In this document: one piece after another, positions 15,943 through 23,822 of the stretch
Layout: every line of letters starts with the position of its first letter
Position numbering within the stretch: the first letter of the stretch is position 1
Assembly (NCBI RefSeq): GCF_016617615.1
Contig: NZ_JAACYA010000002.1
Span: 310,001-374,000, forward strand
DNA: 64,000 bases
Reading direction: 5' to 3'
From: Persephonella atlantica
GTDB taxonomy: Bacteria; Aquificota; Aquificia; Aquificales; Hydrogenothermaceae
Translations under genes and position numbers: made by a program
Notes under the pieces: model-generated
What the model was told of the DNA's origin: nothing
The model's database searches: none
What the model saw: the letters and a program-made list of their open reading frames with translations, nothing else

Positions 15943-17067
15943 TTATTTTTCCTGGGCTTTTTTGAGATTTGAGGGTTTATAAAGTTTCAGTTCCCTGTAT
16001 TTTTCTGGATACTTTTTCTTCCATGCTTCACTCAAATACTGGAATACCTGCACTCTTTTGTTCATTGAGTCTGCAACGTAAATTCTATCTGCCCTATCAA
16101 CGTACAGTCCTGCAGGTAGGTTAAACTCACCTGGTCCAAACCCAAACTTTCCTATCCACAGCAGCAGATTCCCTTTATCGTCAAATATCTGAATGTTATT
16201 AAATGCAGCATCTGCCACATATATGTGTCCCTCACTGTCTATACCTATTCCCTTTGGTCTTGCAAAAGTTCCTGGAACTATACCTAACTTTCCAAAAGTT
16301 CTGAGAAACTTACCGTCCTGGTCAAAAATCTGAACCCTAAAATTCATCGTGTCAACAATAGCAACATTACCGTTTCTTCTGTCAACTGCAATGTTAGTTG
16401 GAAAGTTAAACTCTCCTTCTTTTCTGCCTCTCTTTCCAAATGCAAAAAGGAAAGAACCATCTCTGAGCGAATACACCTTCACTCTGTGATCCATAACATC
16501 AACAACATACAATCTCTGATTTTTCTCATTTATAGCTATACCTGCAGGTCTTTCTAACTTTCCAGGACCTTCCGGTTCACCAATAGCTGTAATAAACTTA
16601 CCCTTCAGGTCATAAACAAAAATCCTCTGACTTTTAGCATCGGCCACATAAACCCTGCCTTTCCTGTCTATATCTATACCAACAGGAATTCTCAATTTTC
16701 CCATTGCTTTATCGCCAATAAAGGAGATCTTTTTGTTTTTCGGGTCAATGACGAACACAACAGCAGCTACTGTATCGCCAGCCATAATTCTTCCAAATCT
16801 CGCAGCTACACCGTAAGGTTTTATAAGATTCCTCGGGATTTCCTTTTCCGGCTCACCTAAAAGCACATCAAGGGCACTTTTGCCTTTAAAGTCCGATTCC
16901 CCGTGATAACTGCCAAGATAAAGTATCCTTGGCTCTTCAGGTGGAAGGGGCCAGAACACCTTCTCTATCTTCTGAGGTTTCTTGGCCCCACCACACGAAT
17001 AGATAACTATTCCTATTACAAATAGAGCTAAAAATTTCCCTATTATTTTGCGTGGCATGTCAGACAT
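15943..17067 (-). CDS. NHL-repeat beta-propeller lipoprotein (copy 3)
   Basis: Up to 374 residues. The N-terminus ends in a probable lipobox (GIVIYSC, Cys about residue 25), so it is likely anchored to a membrane, unlike its two paralogues. Then FWPLPPEEPRILYLG and six NHL blades ending PAGLYVDRADRIYVADSMNKRVQVFQYL, with a ~25-residue Lys-rich tail. The start at 17067 or the ATG at 17058 both lie inside the end of the upstream tetraheme gene (25- or 16-base overlap), and no good ribosome site is seen, so translation is probably coupled. Confidence 0.87.
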   Translation of the reverse strand: MSDMPRKIIGKFLALFVIGIVIYSCGGAKKPQKIEKVFWPLPPEEPRILYLGSYHGESDFKGKSALDVLLGEPEKEIPRNLIKPYGVAARFGRIMAGDTVAAVVFVIDPKNKKISFIGDKAMGKLRIPVGIDIDRKGRVYVADAKSQRIFVYDLKGKFITAIGEPEGPGKLERPAGIAINEKNQRLYVVDVMDHRVKVYSLRDGSFLFAFGKRGRKEGEFNFPTNIAVDRRNGNVAIVDTMNFRVQIFDQDGKFLRTFGKLGIVPGTFARPKGIGIDSEGHIYVADAAFNNIQIFDDKGNLLLWIGKFGFGPGEFNLPAGLYVDRADRIYVADSMNKRVQVFQYLSEAWKKKYPEKYRELKLYKPSNLKKAQEK

Positions 17068-17798
17068 AATGCACTGTTATCATTTGGTAGTCTCAGGAAC
17101 GTTGGGTTTTCACCAAGGTGAGGATCGTGACATGATACACACTCAACCTTTCCACCCCTGAGCAAGTCTCCTACTGTTGGACCCGGATTACCATCTCTGT
17201 CTCCCGCTATAACAAAACCTGTTGGAAGAGCTGTATTTGTAGGAACGAGACTTGCAGGTGGATCAGCATCATCACCTCTATATATTACACCAACTGGGTG
17301 ATCGTTTCTCAGGTCTGTTCCAATCTGTGTAATACCAGGAGGCATTGTTGCTGCTGTTCCTGCAGGTATTGTTGATGCTCCACCGTCAGTAGTAAATGCT
17401 ATCAGATTTCCTGTAGAAGACCATCCACCTGAACCGGGAAGGTTGATTATAGAGTTAATAGCGTTAACACCGTCGTGACATGAAAGACATGCCCTTGAAA
17501 CATCACCTGGCTGATCAACTGTTGTTCCACCTGTTGTTTGCCCTCCACCGTAAACCTGGTAGGTAACTGTAGTATCAATAGCCTTGTTCCATAACGGAGC
17601 TCCCACAAAGTCTGTGTTAGAACCGTGAGGAGTGTGACAGAATGCACAGATTTCGTTGTTAACGTCTGCTGGATTTGCTGCTCTGATTGTGTTGGTTGGA
17701 TCTGAAAGATCATGTTTAGAACCGTCAATCAAAGCAAAAGAGCTCGTGGCAAAGATGCCCACTGCGGCAATAACACCGCCAAATGCCAACCTCTTCAT
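17043..17798 (-). CDS. Secreted tetraheme cytochrome c, OmcE-like (copy 2)
   Basis: First gene of the minus-strand operon; 251 residues. The signal peptide ends near TSSFA, then GSKHDLSDP, CAFCHTPHGS, PLWNK, CLSCHDG, NDHPVGVIYR, VECVSCHDPH, FLR and LCLTCH. The four CxxCH sites, the spacing and the accessory histidines match OmcE, whose subunits stack into extracellular nanowires in Geobacter. It is near-identical in several stretches to the 6371 product. A clear GGAGG ribosome site and a consensus promoter lie upstream. Rich in Gly, Thr and Pro between hemes 2 and 3, unlike the Lys-rich proteins of the divergent operon. Confidence 0.87.
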   Translation of the reverse strand: MKRLAFGGVIAAVGIFATSSFALIDGSKHDLSDPTNTIRAANPADVNNEICAFCHTPHGSNTDFVGAPLWNKAIDTTVTYQVYGGGQTTGGTTVDQPGDVSRACLSCHDGVNAINSIINLPGSGGWSSTGNLIAFTTDGGASTIPAGTAATMPPGITQIGTDLRNDHPVGVIYRGDDADPPASLVPTNTALPTGFVIAGDRDGNPGPTVGDLLRGGKVECVSCHDPHLGENPTFLRLPNDNSALCLTCHAK

Positions 17799-17889
17799 CT
17801 TCTATACCTCCCTATTTGATATCCACTTAAGTTTTTCACCACCCATCCCCTCTGTGCTCTTGCCTGTTTTTTTACTCTTGATATTAATA

Positions 17890-17918
17890 ATAATAGTTAT
17901 TAAAATAAAAACTGTCAA
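17890..17918 (-). promoter_or_regulatory. Consensus sigma70-type promoter of minus-strand cytochrome operon
   Basis: On the minus strand, TTGACA (17913-17918) and TATTAT (17890-17895) are exactly 17 bases apart. The predicted start gives a leader of about 85 nt before the tetraheme ATG at 17798. This is the best promoter match in the cytochrome locus. Confidence 0.7.
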
Positions 17919-18012
17919 GTCCGAATATAATTTGTGTAGTTTAATATATACGATATAAAAACATGTTTCAATATATAACATATTGTTAAGATTTAATAAT
18001 AATTAATAAGTT

Positions 18013-18035
18013 ATAAAACAATTTTTGTGTTTTAT
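18013..18035. promoter_or_regulatory. Perfect 8-bp inverted repeat overlapping a -10 box
   Basis: ATAAAACA (18013-18020), 7-base spacer, TGTTTTAT (18028-18035). It overlaps TATAAT at 18035-18040 on the plus strand, which has no good -35. This is an operator candidate for the 18121 operon. Confidence 0.4.
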
Positions 18036-18063
18036 ATAATAGATATATAAAATATGTTTTTAA

Positions 18064-18077
18064 TTGACATAAATCAA
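18064..18077. promoter_or_regulatory. FNR/CRP-family binding site
   Basis: TTGAC-ATAA-ATCAA matches the FNR consensus TTGAT-N4-ATCAA at nine of ten defined positions. It lies 44 bases upstream of the 18121 ATG, and a looser TTGAT...ATCAA pair follows (18082-18101). It suggests control by oxygen, redox state or nitric oxide, which suits an anaerobic respiratory locus. The regulator itself is not in the window. Confidence 0.6.
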
Positions 18078-18120
18078 TGAATTGATATTTTCCAAAATCA
18101 AATAATAAAGGAGCAGCAGG

Positions 18121-19323
18121 ATGAAAGCGAGTATTATCAGCTTAAGATTATTGCTGATTTTGGTTTTTATTAATTTTGCAGTTGCTCAAACGGATAGGAA
18201 AAACACCTCTCAGAAGGAGGCCTCAGTGAAAAAAGAACAGCCACCAATAGTTCCTAATAAGAAAGTTCAGCATCTGCCTTTCAAGATAGGACAGTGTGAG
18301 ATATGTCATGTAGAAAAAGATGGTAACAAGTATGCCCTCTCGAAAGAGCCTCCTGATCTGTGTTATATGTGCCATCAAAGGAAGGATACAAAAAGTAGAG
18401 TTCATGGACCTATTGCTGCAGGCATGTGCACTGCATGTCACGACCCTCACCAATCTGACACGATGAGAATGTTAAAGGCAAAATCTGTTAACGACCTATG
18501 TTTTGCATGTCACGAAGATAAGAAAAAGCAGTTTACATCTAAACCATATATGCACCCACCAGTAAAAGACCAGTGTATAAACTGTCACGACCCCCATCAG
18601 GAAGACCACAGATACAGATTGTTTGCAGACAGAAGATTTGACCTTTGCGTATCCTGTCATGCTGACAAGAAGGAATGGGTTGAAAAAGTAAAAAACAAAC
18701 ATGGTGCAATAAAAATAAAGGATAGATGTCTGAACTGTCATGACCCCCATGCTTCAGAAAACGAAAAGTTCCTCAGAAAACCAACAGCAATGGATGTATG
18801 TCTTACATGTCACAACAAACCTCTAAAAAGGGATGAAGATGGAACAGTTCTTATGAATATGAAGAAACATCTTGATGAGAATCCTGACTGGCACGGTCCA
18901 ATCCAGTGGGGAGACTGTGCAATGTGCCACAACCCACATGGTTCTGATAACTTCAGAATGCTAAAATTACCATTCCCAGAGACCTTTTATGCAAGCTTTA
19001 ACATAAACCAGTATATCTGTTTCATGTGTCACGAAACAGAAAGATTTACAGAACCTCTCACAAAAACAGCAACAAACTTCAGAAATGGAGAGGTCAATCT
19101 ACATTACGTCCATGTTAACCAGAAAAAAGGTAGGACATGTAGAGCCTGTCACGACTGGCATGCAACAAAAGGAACACCACATCACATAAGAAAGTATATG
19201 AAGTTTGGAAAAATTAAAGCTCCTCTCAGATACATACCGACAAAAACAGGCGGTTCGTGTGCTCCAATGTGTCATCCAAGAAGGTACTACGACAGAGAAA
19301 ATCCTGTAATCAATAAGAGGTAA
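18121..19323 (+). CDS. Periplasmic 12-heme cytochrome c (doubled-CxxCH type, copy 1)
   Basis: 400 residues with a signal peptide (to FAVA) and heme sites CEICH, CYMCH, CTACH, CFACH, CINCH, CVSCH, CLNCH, CLTCH, CAMCH, CFMCH, CRACH and a final CAPMCH (C-x3-CH). The repeated CxACHDPHQSD...LCxxCH units match the paired doubled-CxxCH family. The C-terminal half (MNMKKHL...W, NPHGSDN, FRNGEVNLH, TGGSCAP) aligns motif by motif with the 20055 product, so the two are paralogues. This copy has no membrane anchor and is probably soluble. First gene of the plus-strand operon, with an AGGAG ribosome site. Confidence 0.92.
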   Translation: MKASIISLRLLLILVFINFAVAQTDRKNTSQKEASVKKEQPPIVPNKKVQHLPFKIGQCEICHVEKDGNKYALSKEPPDLCYMCHQRKDTKSRVHGPIAAGMCTACHDPHQSDTMRMLKAKSVNDLCFACHEDKKKQFTSKPYMHPPVKDQCINCHDPHQEDHRYRLFADRRFDLCVSCHADKKEWVEKVKNKHGAIKIKDRCLNCHDPHASENEKFLRKPTAMDVCLTCHNKPLKRDEDGTVLMNMKKHLDENPDWHGPIQWGDCAMCHNPHGSDNFRMLKLPFPETFYASFNINQYICFMCHETERFTEPLTKTATNFRNGEVNLHYVHVNQKKGRTCRACHDWHATKGTPHHIRKYMKFGKIKAPLRYIPTKTGGSCAPMCHPRRYYDRENPVINKR

Positions 19324-19340
19324 TAAAGAGGAAACGAGGG

Positions 19341-20042
19341 ATGGGGACAGAGGAAAAGAAAGAAGAGCCTACAAAAAGAGTAGGCAGAAGGAAAAAAATA
19401 TTTATAGGTGCAGTTCTATTGGGGGCTGGCATTCTTGCTGGCCTCGTTATTTCTTACATTGTTGTAGAGGCTGTCAAACTAACAGCAGGTCCTCAGTTCT
19501 GTAAGTCCTGTCATGTAATGGTACCTATGTACAAAGCATACTCAAAAGATACCCATGGAGGATGGGGATATTCAGGTTTTGTTGCCCACTGTACAGACTG
19601 TCATCTGAACCACAAATCTACAATACATTATCTGTTAAACAAAGTTCAGGTAGGGCTTCACGACTTTAAGGTTTATGTTTTTCAGGACCCTGATGCTATA
19701 GATTGGCATGAGAAAAGGGAACACAGAAGACATTTTGTTTATGATAGCGGTTGTCTTCACTGTCATGAGAACCTTCTTGCTGCCACTATGAACAAGAAAA
19801 GGGCATTTATCGCCCATAAAGCGTACTTTTCAGGAAAGTTAGTTGTAAAGATAGGAGAACACAAAGACAAAGCTCGATGTACAGATTGTCACAAACATGT
19901 TGGACATAAAGATTTAGGGAAATATCTGCCTCCTCCACCTCCGGAACATAAGCTGATTGAGGAGTCTGAAGAACTGATAAAAGAATCCGTTGAGATACTT
20001 GAGAAAAAAGAGAAAAAAAGCAAAGAAAAAACTGAGCATTAA
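19341..20042 (+). CDS. NapC/NirT (NrfH)-family tetraheme quinol dehydrogenase
   Basis: 233 residues: a short cytoplasmic N-terminus, one transmembrane helix (about 19-42), then four hemes, CKSCH, CTDCH, CLHCH and CTDCH. The first motif is followed by VMVPMY, with a Met available as the axial ligand of heme 1, as in NrfH. Proteins of this family oxidise menaquinol at the inner membrane and pass electrons to periplasmic cytochromes. The C-terminal ~40 residues are a charged Glu/Lys tail not typical of the family. It lies between the two 12-heme genes, the obvious electron acceptors. Confidence 0.92.
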   Translation: MGTEEKKEEPTKRVGRRKKIFIGAVLLGAGILAGLVISYIVVEAVKLTAGPQFCKSCHVMVPMYKAYSKDTHGGWGYSGFVAHCTDCHLNHKSTIHYLLNKVQVGLHDFKVYVFQDPDAIDWHEKREHRRHFVYDSGCLHCHENLLAATMNKKRAFIAHKAYFSGKLVVKIGEHKDKARCTDCHKHVGHKDLGKYLPPPPPEHKLIEESEELIKESVEILEKKEKKSKEKTEH

Positions 20043-20054
20043 GAGAGAAGGAAG

Positions 20055-21662
20055 ATGGGGAAACTAAAAAAATTAATGGGGATGCTAAAAGTTTTCAGGT
20101 CAAAAAAATTTATACTTATTACGATAGTTCTTTTTATACTTGTTGTTTTTCCAGCTGTTGGCTATTATGCATGGCAAAAAAGAATACCCCAAAAAACAGC
20201 TCTTGTTCTAAAAAACATAGTTCACAACCTTTTCTTTGAAAAACATCACCCTGGAGATATATACGGTGTAGTTCATATAGAAGAGATGGAAGAAATAGAA
20301 CTATCCAAGCTAAAACTACCAGAAGAAGAAAAAGAAAAGGAAGAAATAAAAAAGTTAGAAAAGGAGCTTAAACAGCTGAAAAAAGAAGAAAAGTTAGCTA
20401 AAGCACCAAAACCAAAACCTAAAAGGGTTATAAAACCTTTACCTTTAGAAGAATACCCGAAAGAGTTTCTACCACTGAAAAAGGTGCTTCACAGACCATT
20501 TAAAATGGGTGCATGTGCCATATGTCATCAGGTTGACAAACATGGAAAGGTCATAAAAAAAGGTAAAAAATACCCATTAACAAAAGGCAGAGTTGACGAG
20601 CTATGCTACTCCTGTCATAAGGAAAGATATACCAAAAAGTATGACCACAAACCAATAAAAAAAGGAGAGTGCCTGAAATGTCATGACCCTCACCAGTCTG
20701 ATACAGAGAAACTCCTTACAGCAAAAACAGTTCCTCTGCTCTGTGTAAAATGCCACTCTCCAAAAAACGCAAAAAGGCTAAAAATCAAAAAGGTTGTTGA
20801 CATAAATGTAAAATATAAGCACAAACCTGTAGACAAAGATTGTAGAAACTGTCACGATCCCCACACATCAAACTATAAACATCTTCTCAAAACTTCTCTT
20901 GACTGGAAGATGGATTTCTGTCTTGAATGCCACTCCAAAGTGAAAGACCCTAAAGTCAGGAAAAAAGTTGATATAAAGAACTGGATAAAAACTGTTAAAG
21001 TAAAACACGATGCTGTTTATGACAAGGACGAATGCGCAAACTGTCACAACATTCACGGTTCCAACTACAGGATAATGCTTAAGAAACCAATGGTAGAGCA
21101 ATGTCTGTCCTGTCACGACAAAGAAGTGGAAAAGAAAGAGACAGGGGAAAAACTGATAGACATGAAGAAACATTTAGAGGAGAACAAGTACTGGCACAAG
21201 CCAATCAAAGAAGTGGAGAAAAAAGGTGGATGTGCAGCCTGCCATAATCCTCACGGCTCTAACAATCCCTATGCCCTGAAAAAGTTTTTCCCTACAGAGT
21301 TTTACCTTACAGGGCTAAAAATTGGAGAAGTGATGTGTTTCACATGCCATAAAGAAAAAGAACGGTTTACTGAGAAAAGAACAACAAAAGCAACAAAATT
21401 CAGAAATGGAGATGAAAACCTTCACTGGAGACATACACAGGGTAAAAAAGGGAGGACATGTATTGCATGCCACGATCCCCATGCATCGAAATGGCCTACA
21501 ATGATAGGAAAGTACACAGATTTCAACGGCATACTTTTCCCTATAAGATACAAAAAAACAAAAACAGGAGGTTCATGTGCACCTGCATGTCATGATGAAT
21601 TTAAGTATGACAGAATAACACCTGTAAAAAATGTTGGAGAAATCCGAGAAGAATTTAAATAA
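20055..21662 (+). CDS. Membrane-anchored 12-heme cytochrome c (copy 2)
   Basis: 535 residues: an uncleaved N-terminal transmembrane helix (about 17-40), a long charged coiled-coil or Lys/Glu-Pro linker (about 75-140), then heme sites CAICH, CYSCH, CLKCH, CVKCH, CRNCH, CLECH, CANCH, CLSCH, CAACH, CFTCH, CIACH and CAPACH (C-x3-CH). The heme domain is paralogous to the 18121 product. The linker could let the heme domain reach through the periplasm while tethered to the inner membrane, next to the NapC-type protein. Twelve bases separate the two genes. Confidence 0.92.
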   Translation: MGKLKKLMGMLKVFRSKKFILITIVLFILVVFPAVGYYAWQKRIPQKTALVLKNIVHNLFFEKHHPGDIYGVVHIEEMEEIELSKLKLPEEEKEKEEIKKLEKELKQLKKEEKLAKAPKPKPKRVIKPLPLEEYPKEFLPLKKVLHRPFKMGACAICHQVDKHGKVIKKGKKYPLTKGRVDELCYSCHKERYTKKYDHKPIKKGECLKCHDPHQSDTEKLLTAKTVPLLCVKCHSPKNAKRLKIKKVVDINVKYKHKPVDKDCRNCHDPHTSNYKHLLKTSLDWKMDFCLECHSKVKDPKVRKKVDIKNWIKTVKVKHDAVYDKDECANCHNIHGSNYRIMLKKPMVEQCLSCHDKEVEKKETGEKLIDMKKHLEENKYWHKPIKEVEKKGGCAACHNPHGSNNPYALKKFFPTEFYLTGLKIGEVMCFTCHKEKERFTEKRTTKATKFRNGDENLHWRHTQGKKGRTCIACHDPHASKWPTMIGKYTDFNGILFPIRYKKTKTGGSCAPACHDEFKYDRITPVKNVGEIREEFK

Positions 21663-21682
21663 AATTTCTGACCAGGAAGGAA

Positions 21683-22789
21683 ATGAAGCAGAAAATTATA
21701 AAAATCTTAGGGATAGTATTTACTATTTTTACTTTTGCTTTAGCAAAAGAAGATAAGATATTCAGACTTAATCTGAAGGTAATTCCCAATGAACCTGTAA
21801 GAATAATACAGCCAGCTGAAAATAGCATACATTACGAAGATACTGCTTCTATCGTCATACAGATAGACCCCCAGAAAATAAAAAAATTAGAAATAGTTAC
21901 ATACTTTCAGGTGTTTGAGCTTGACCCAGATGAAAAACTGATGTATGGGAAAAAACCAAAGAAGAAAAAGGAACGATTCAGATTCAGGATAAAGGCAAAT
22001 AAAGGTTTCTACTGTAAATCTGTAGACCTGAGATATGGTAAAAATCTGATACAGGTTCTTGCAGAAACAAAAGATGGGAAAAAGATAAAGAAATCTGTGG
22101 AGGTATATCTTGCCTCACCTGTACTCAGGGCTTATAAGTATCCACCTCCAAAATATAAAGAAATCTTTTTCCATAAAGAAAAAAATGAAAAAATATGTTC
22201 CCAGTGTCACGATATGAGAGTGAACGAAAAAAAGGGTGTAGCCTTTGAAGACGTTACAAAATCAAACTGTTATAAATGCCACAAAAAACTGACCATCAGA
22301 TATCAGTACAAACATGCCCCCGCAAGAAACTGGCTCTGTGCCACAACATGTCATACAGGGAAAACAGGAAGATTAAATGAAAGATTGAAAGGAAAATCAA
22401 AATTCATATGGCCAGAACCTGAAGGAACTGAGTGTTACAGGTGTCATAAGAAAAAGAGAAAAGAATGGGATAACAAGAGGTTCCACCACGACCCGGTAGT
22501 TGCAGGGATGTGCGATAAATGCCACAATCCCCACTCATCCCCAAATAGATACTTCTTGAGAAAACCAGCATGGTATCTATGTACCACATGCCATGAAGAC
22601 AAGGTTCTAAGAGGTCATGTCGTATTTACATTCTTAGGTAGACCACACCCAACAAAAGGTTATAAAGACCCTTCAAATCCAAAGAGAGAACTTTCATGTA
22701 TAAGCTGTCATGAACCCCACAACTCAGACAATAACTTTATGCTGTTAAAACCATTTAATCAGCTTTGTAATATGTGTCATAAAAAATAA
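21683..22789 (+). CDS. Exported octaheme cytochrome c with N-terminal beta domain (copy 1)
   Basis: 368 residues. After the signal peptide, a ~140-residue strand-rich domain (VRIIQPAENSIHYEDTASIV ... KNLIQVLAETKDGKK) looks like an Ig-like fold. The heme half holds CSQCH, CYKCH, CATTCH (C-x3-CH), CYRCH, CDKCH, CTTCH, CISCH and CNMCH. It is paralogous to the next gene throughout, including GRPHPTKG...DPS. The third heme site here is C-x3-CH where the paralogue has ordinary CNYCH. It is probably a periplasmic or outer-membrane-associated carrier. Confidence 0.9.
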   Translation: MKQKIIKILGIVFTIFTFALAKEDKIFRLNLKVIPNEPVRIIQPAENSIHYEDTASIVIQIDPQKIKKLEIVTYFQVFELDPDEKLMYGKKPKKKKERFRFRIKANKGFYCKSVDLRYGKNLIQVLAETKDGKKIKKSVEVYLASPVLRAYKYPPPKYKEIFFHKEKNEKICSQCHDMRVNEKKGVAFEDVTKSNCYKCHKKLTIRYQYKHAPARNWLCATTCHTGKTGRLNERLKGKSKFIWPEPEGTECYRCHKKKRKEWDNKRFHHDPVVAGMCDKCHNPHSSPNRYFLRKPAWYLCTTCHEDKVLRGHVVFTFLGRPHPTKGYKDPSNPKRELSCISCHEPHNSDNNFMLLKPFNQLCNMCHKK

Positions 22790-22841
22790 TATAAAATAGT
22801 TTTTATACTTTTTATAATTTTCCTTATAATTGGGGGGAAAA

Positions 22842-23822
22842 ATGAAGAGTTTCAGCCAGATATTTATTATTTTCGTAATACTTATTCACATAACAGAAGG
22901 TTTTGAAATTTTGGCTCCTATTAAAAACAGCATACATAACGAAGAATTTGTCTCTATATCTGTTAAACTGACAGAAGATGAAATAGAAAACGGTGTTAGC
23001 CTTGAGTTTAAAGTAGGTAAAAGCTACTTTATGTTTGGTATGAATCCAGAAAGGAACGTATACTGCAAAGCATTAAAGATAAAACCTGGAAAGAACATTG
23101 TAGAAATAACATACACAGATCAGGATGGAAAACAGAAAAAGAAAAATGTCGAGATATTCAGATACTCAATACTGTACAAACAGTCTGAAGAGCCTCCTGC
23201 AAAATTTGAAGAAAAAGCTTTCCATACACGAAGCAATGAAGACAGATGCAAAAAATGTCACGATATGAGTTCTCTTCCAGAAGAGCTGATACCTGAATCT
23301 CCAGAAAAATCTCCCTGTTACAGCTGTCATAAGGTACTGACTTCCAGAAAAAAGATTCACGCTCCGTCAGCAAACTGGGCATGTAACTACTGTCATATAG
23401 ATGTTGGAATTTCCTACCAAAGATACGAAACGCCATTTCCTATATCAGAAAAATGTTTCTCCTGCCATGAATACAGAAAGAGAATATGGATGAACAAAAA
23501 GTATGTCCACGGTCCCACTTCAACAGGTCAGTGCAACATATGCCATAATCCTCACTCCTCTAATAATATATTTTTTCTGAAAAAACCTATATGGAGACTG
23601 TGTACTTCCTGTCATGCAGAAAAAGCATCTGGAACCCATGTTTTAGCAGGATTTGTTTTTGGGAAATCACATCCAACACACGGAAGACCAGACCCATCAA
23701 GACCGGGCAGAGAACTGGTATGCTCAAGCTGTCATAACCCACACGCATCAAACTACAAATTCATGTTCAACAACGATTACACAGGAGATAGATATTTATG
23801 CCAGATGTGCCACAAAAAGTGA
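22842..23822 (+). CDS. Exported octaheme cytochrome c with N-terminal beta domain (copy 2)
   Basis: About 326 residues from the ATG at 22842, which follows GGGGGGA (a TTG at 22830 is in frame but lies before that ribosome site). Signal peptide to TEG, then an Ig-like domain (FEILAPIKNSIHNEEFVSIS ... KNIVEITYTDQDGK) and eight CxxCH sites: CKKCH, CYSCH, CNYCH, CFSCH, CNICH, CTSCH, CSSCH, CQMCH. It is a tandem duplicate of the preceding gene with all heme sites canonical. The 53-base gap before it is the widest in this operon, so a weak separate promoter is possible. Confidence 0.9.
   Translation: MKSFSQIFIIFVILIHITEGFEILAPIKNSIHNEEFVSISVKLTEDEIENGVSLEFKVGKSYFMFGMNPERNVYCKALKIKPGKNIVEITYTDQDGKQKKKNVEIFRYSILYKQSEEPPAKFEEKAFHTRSNEDRCKKCHDMSSLPEELIPESPEKSPCYSCHKVLTSRKKIHAPSANWACNYCHIDVGISYQRYETPFPISEKCFSCHEYRKRIWMNKKYVHGPTSTGQCNICHNPHSSNNIFFLKKPIWRLCTSCHAEKASGTHVLAGFVFGKSHPTHGRPDPSRPGRELVCSSCHNPHASNYKFMFNNDYTGDRYLCQMCHKK

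Larger units (their letters stand above)
17799..18120. other. Divergent regulatory region between the two cytochrome operons
   Basis: 322 bases without a gene, very AT-rich. It holds the minus-strand promoter (17890-17918), an inverted repeat overlapping a TATAAT on the plus strand (18013-18040), and an FNR-type site (18064-18077). No open frame or RNA gene is seen. Confidence 0.8.

Noticed and set aside
17447-17728. Minus-strand frame of 93 codons inside the tetraheme gene
   Set aside because: Out-of-frame shadow; it breaks all CxxCH motifs and has no ribosome site.
18121-22789. Frameshift as the cause of the C-x3-CH motifs
   Set aside because: The reading frame stays open with correct CxxCH motifs before and after, and the same SCAPxCH motif occurs in two paralogues.
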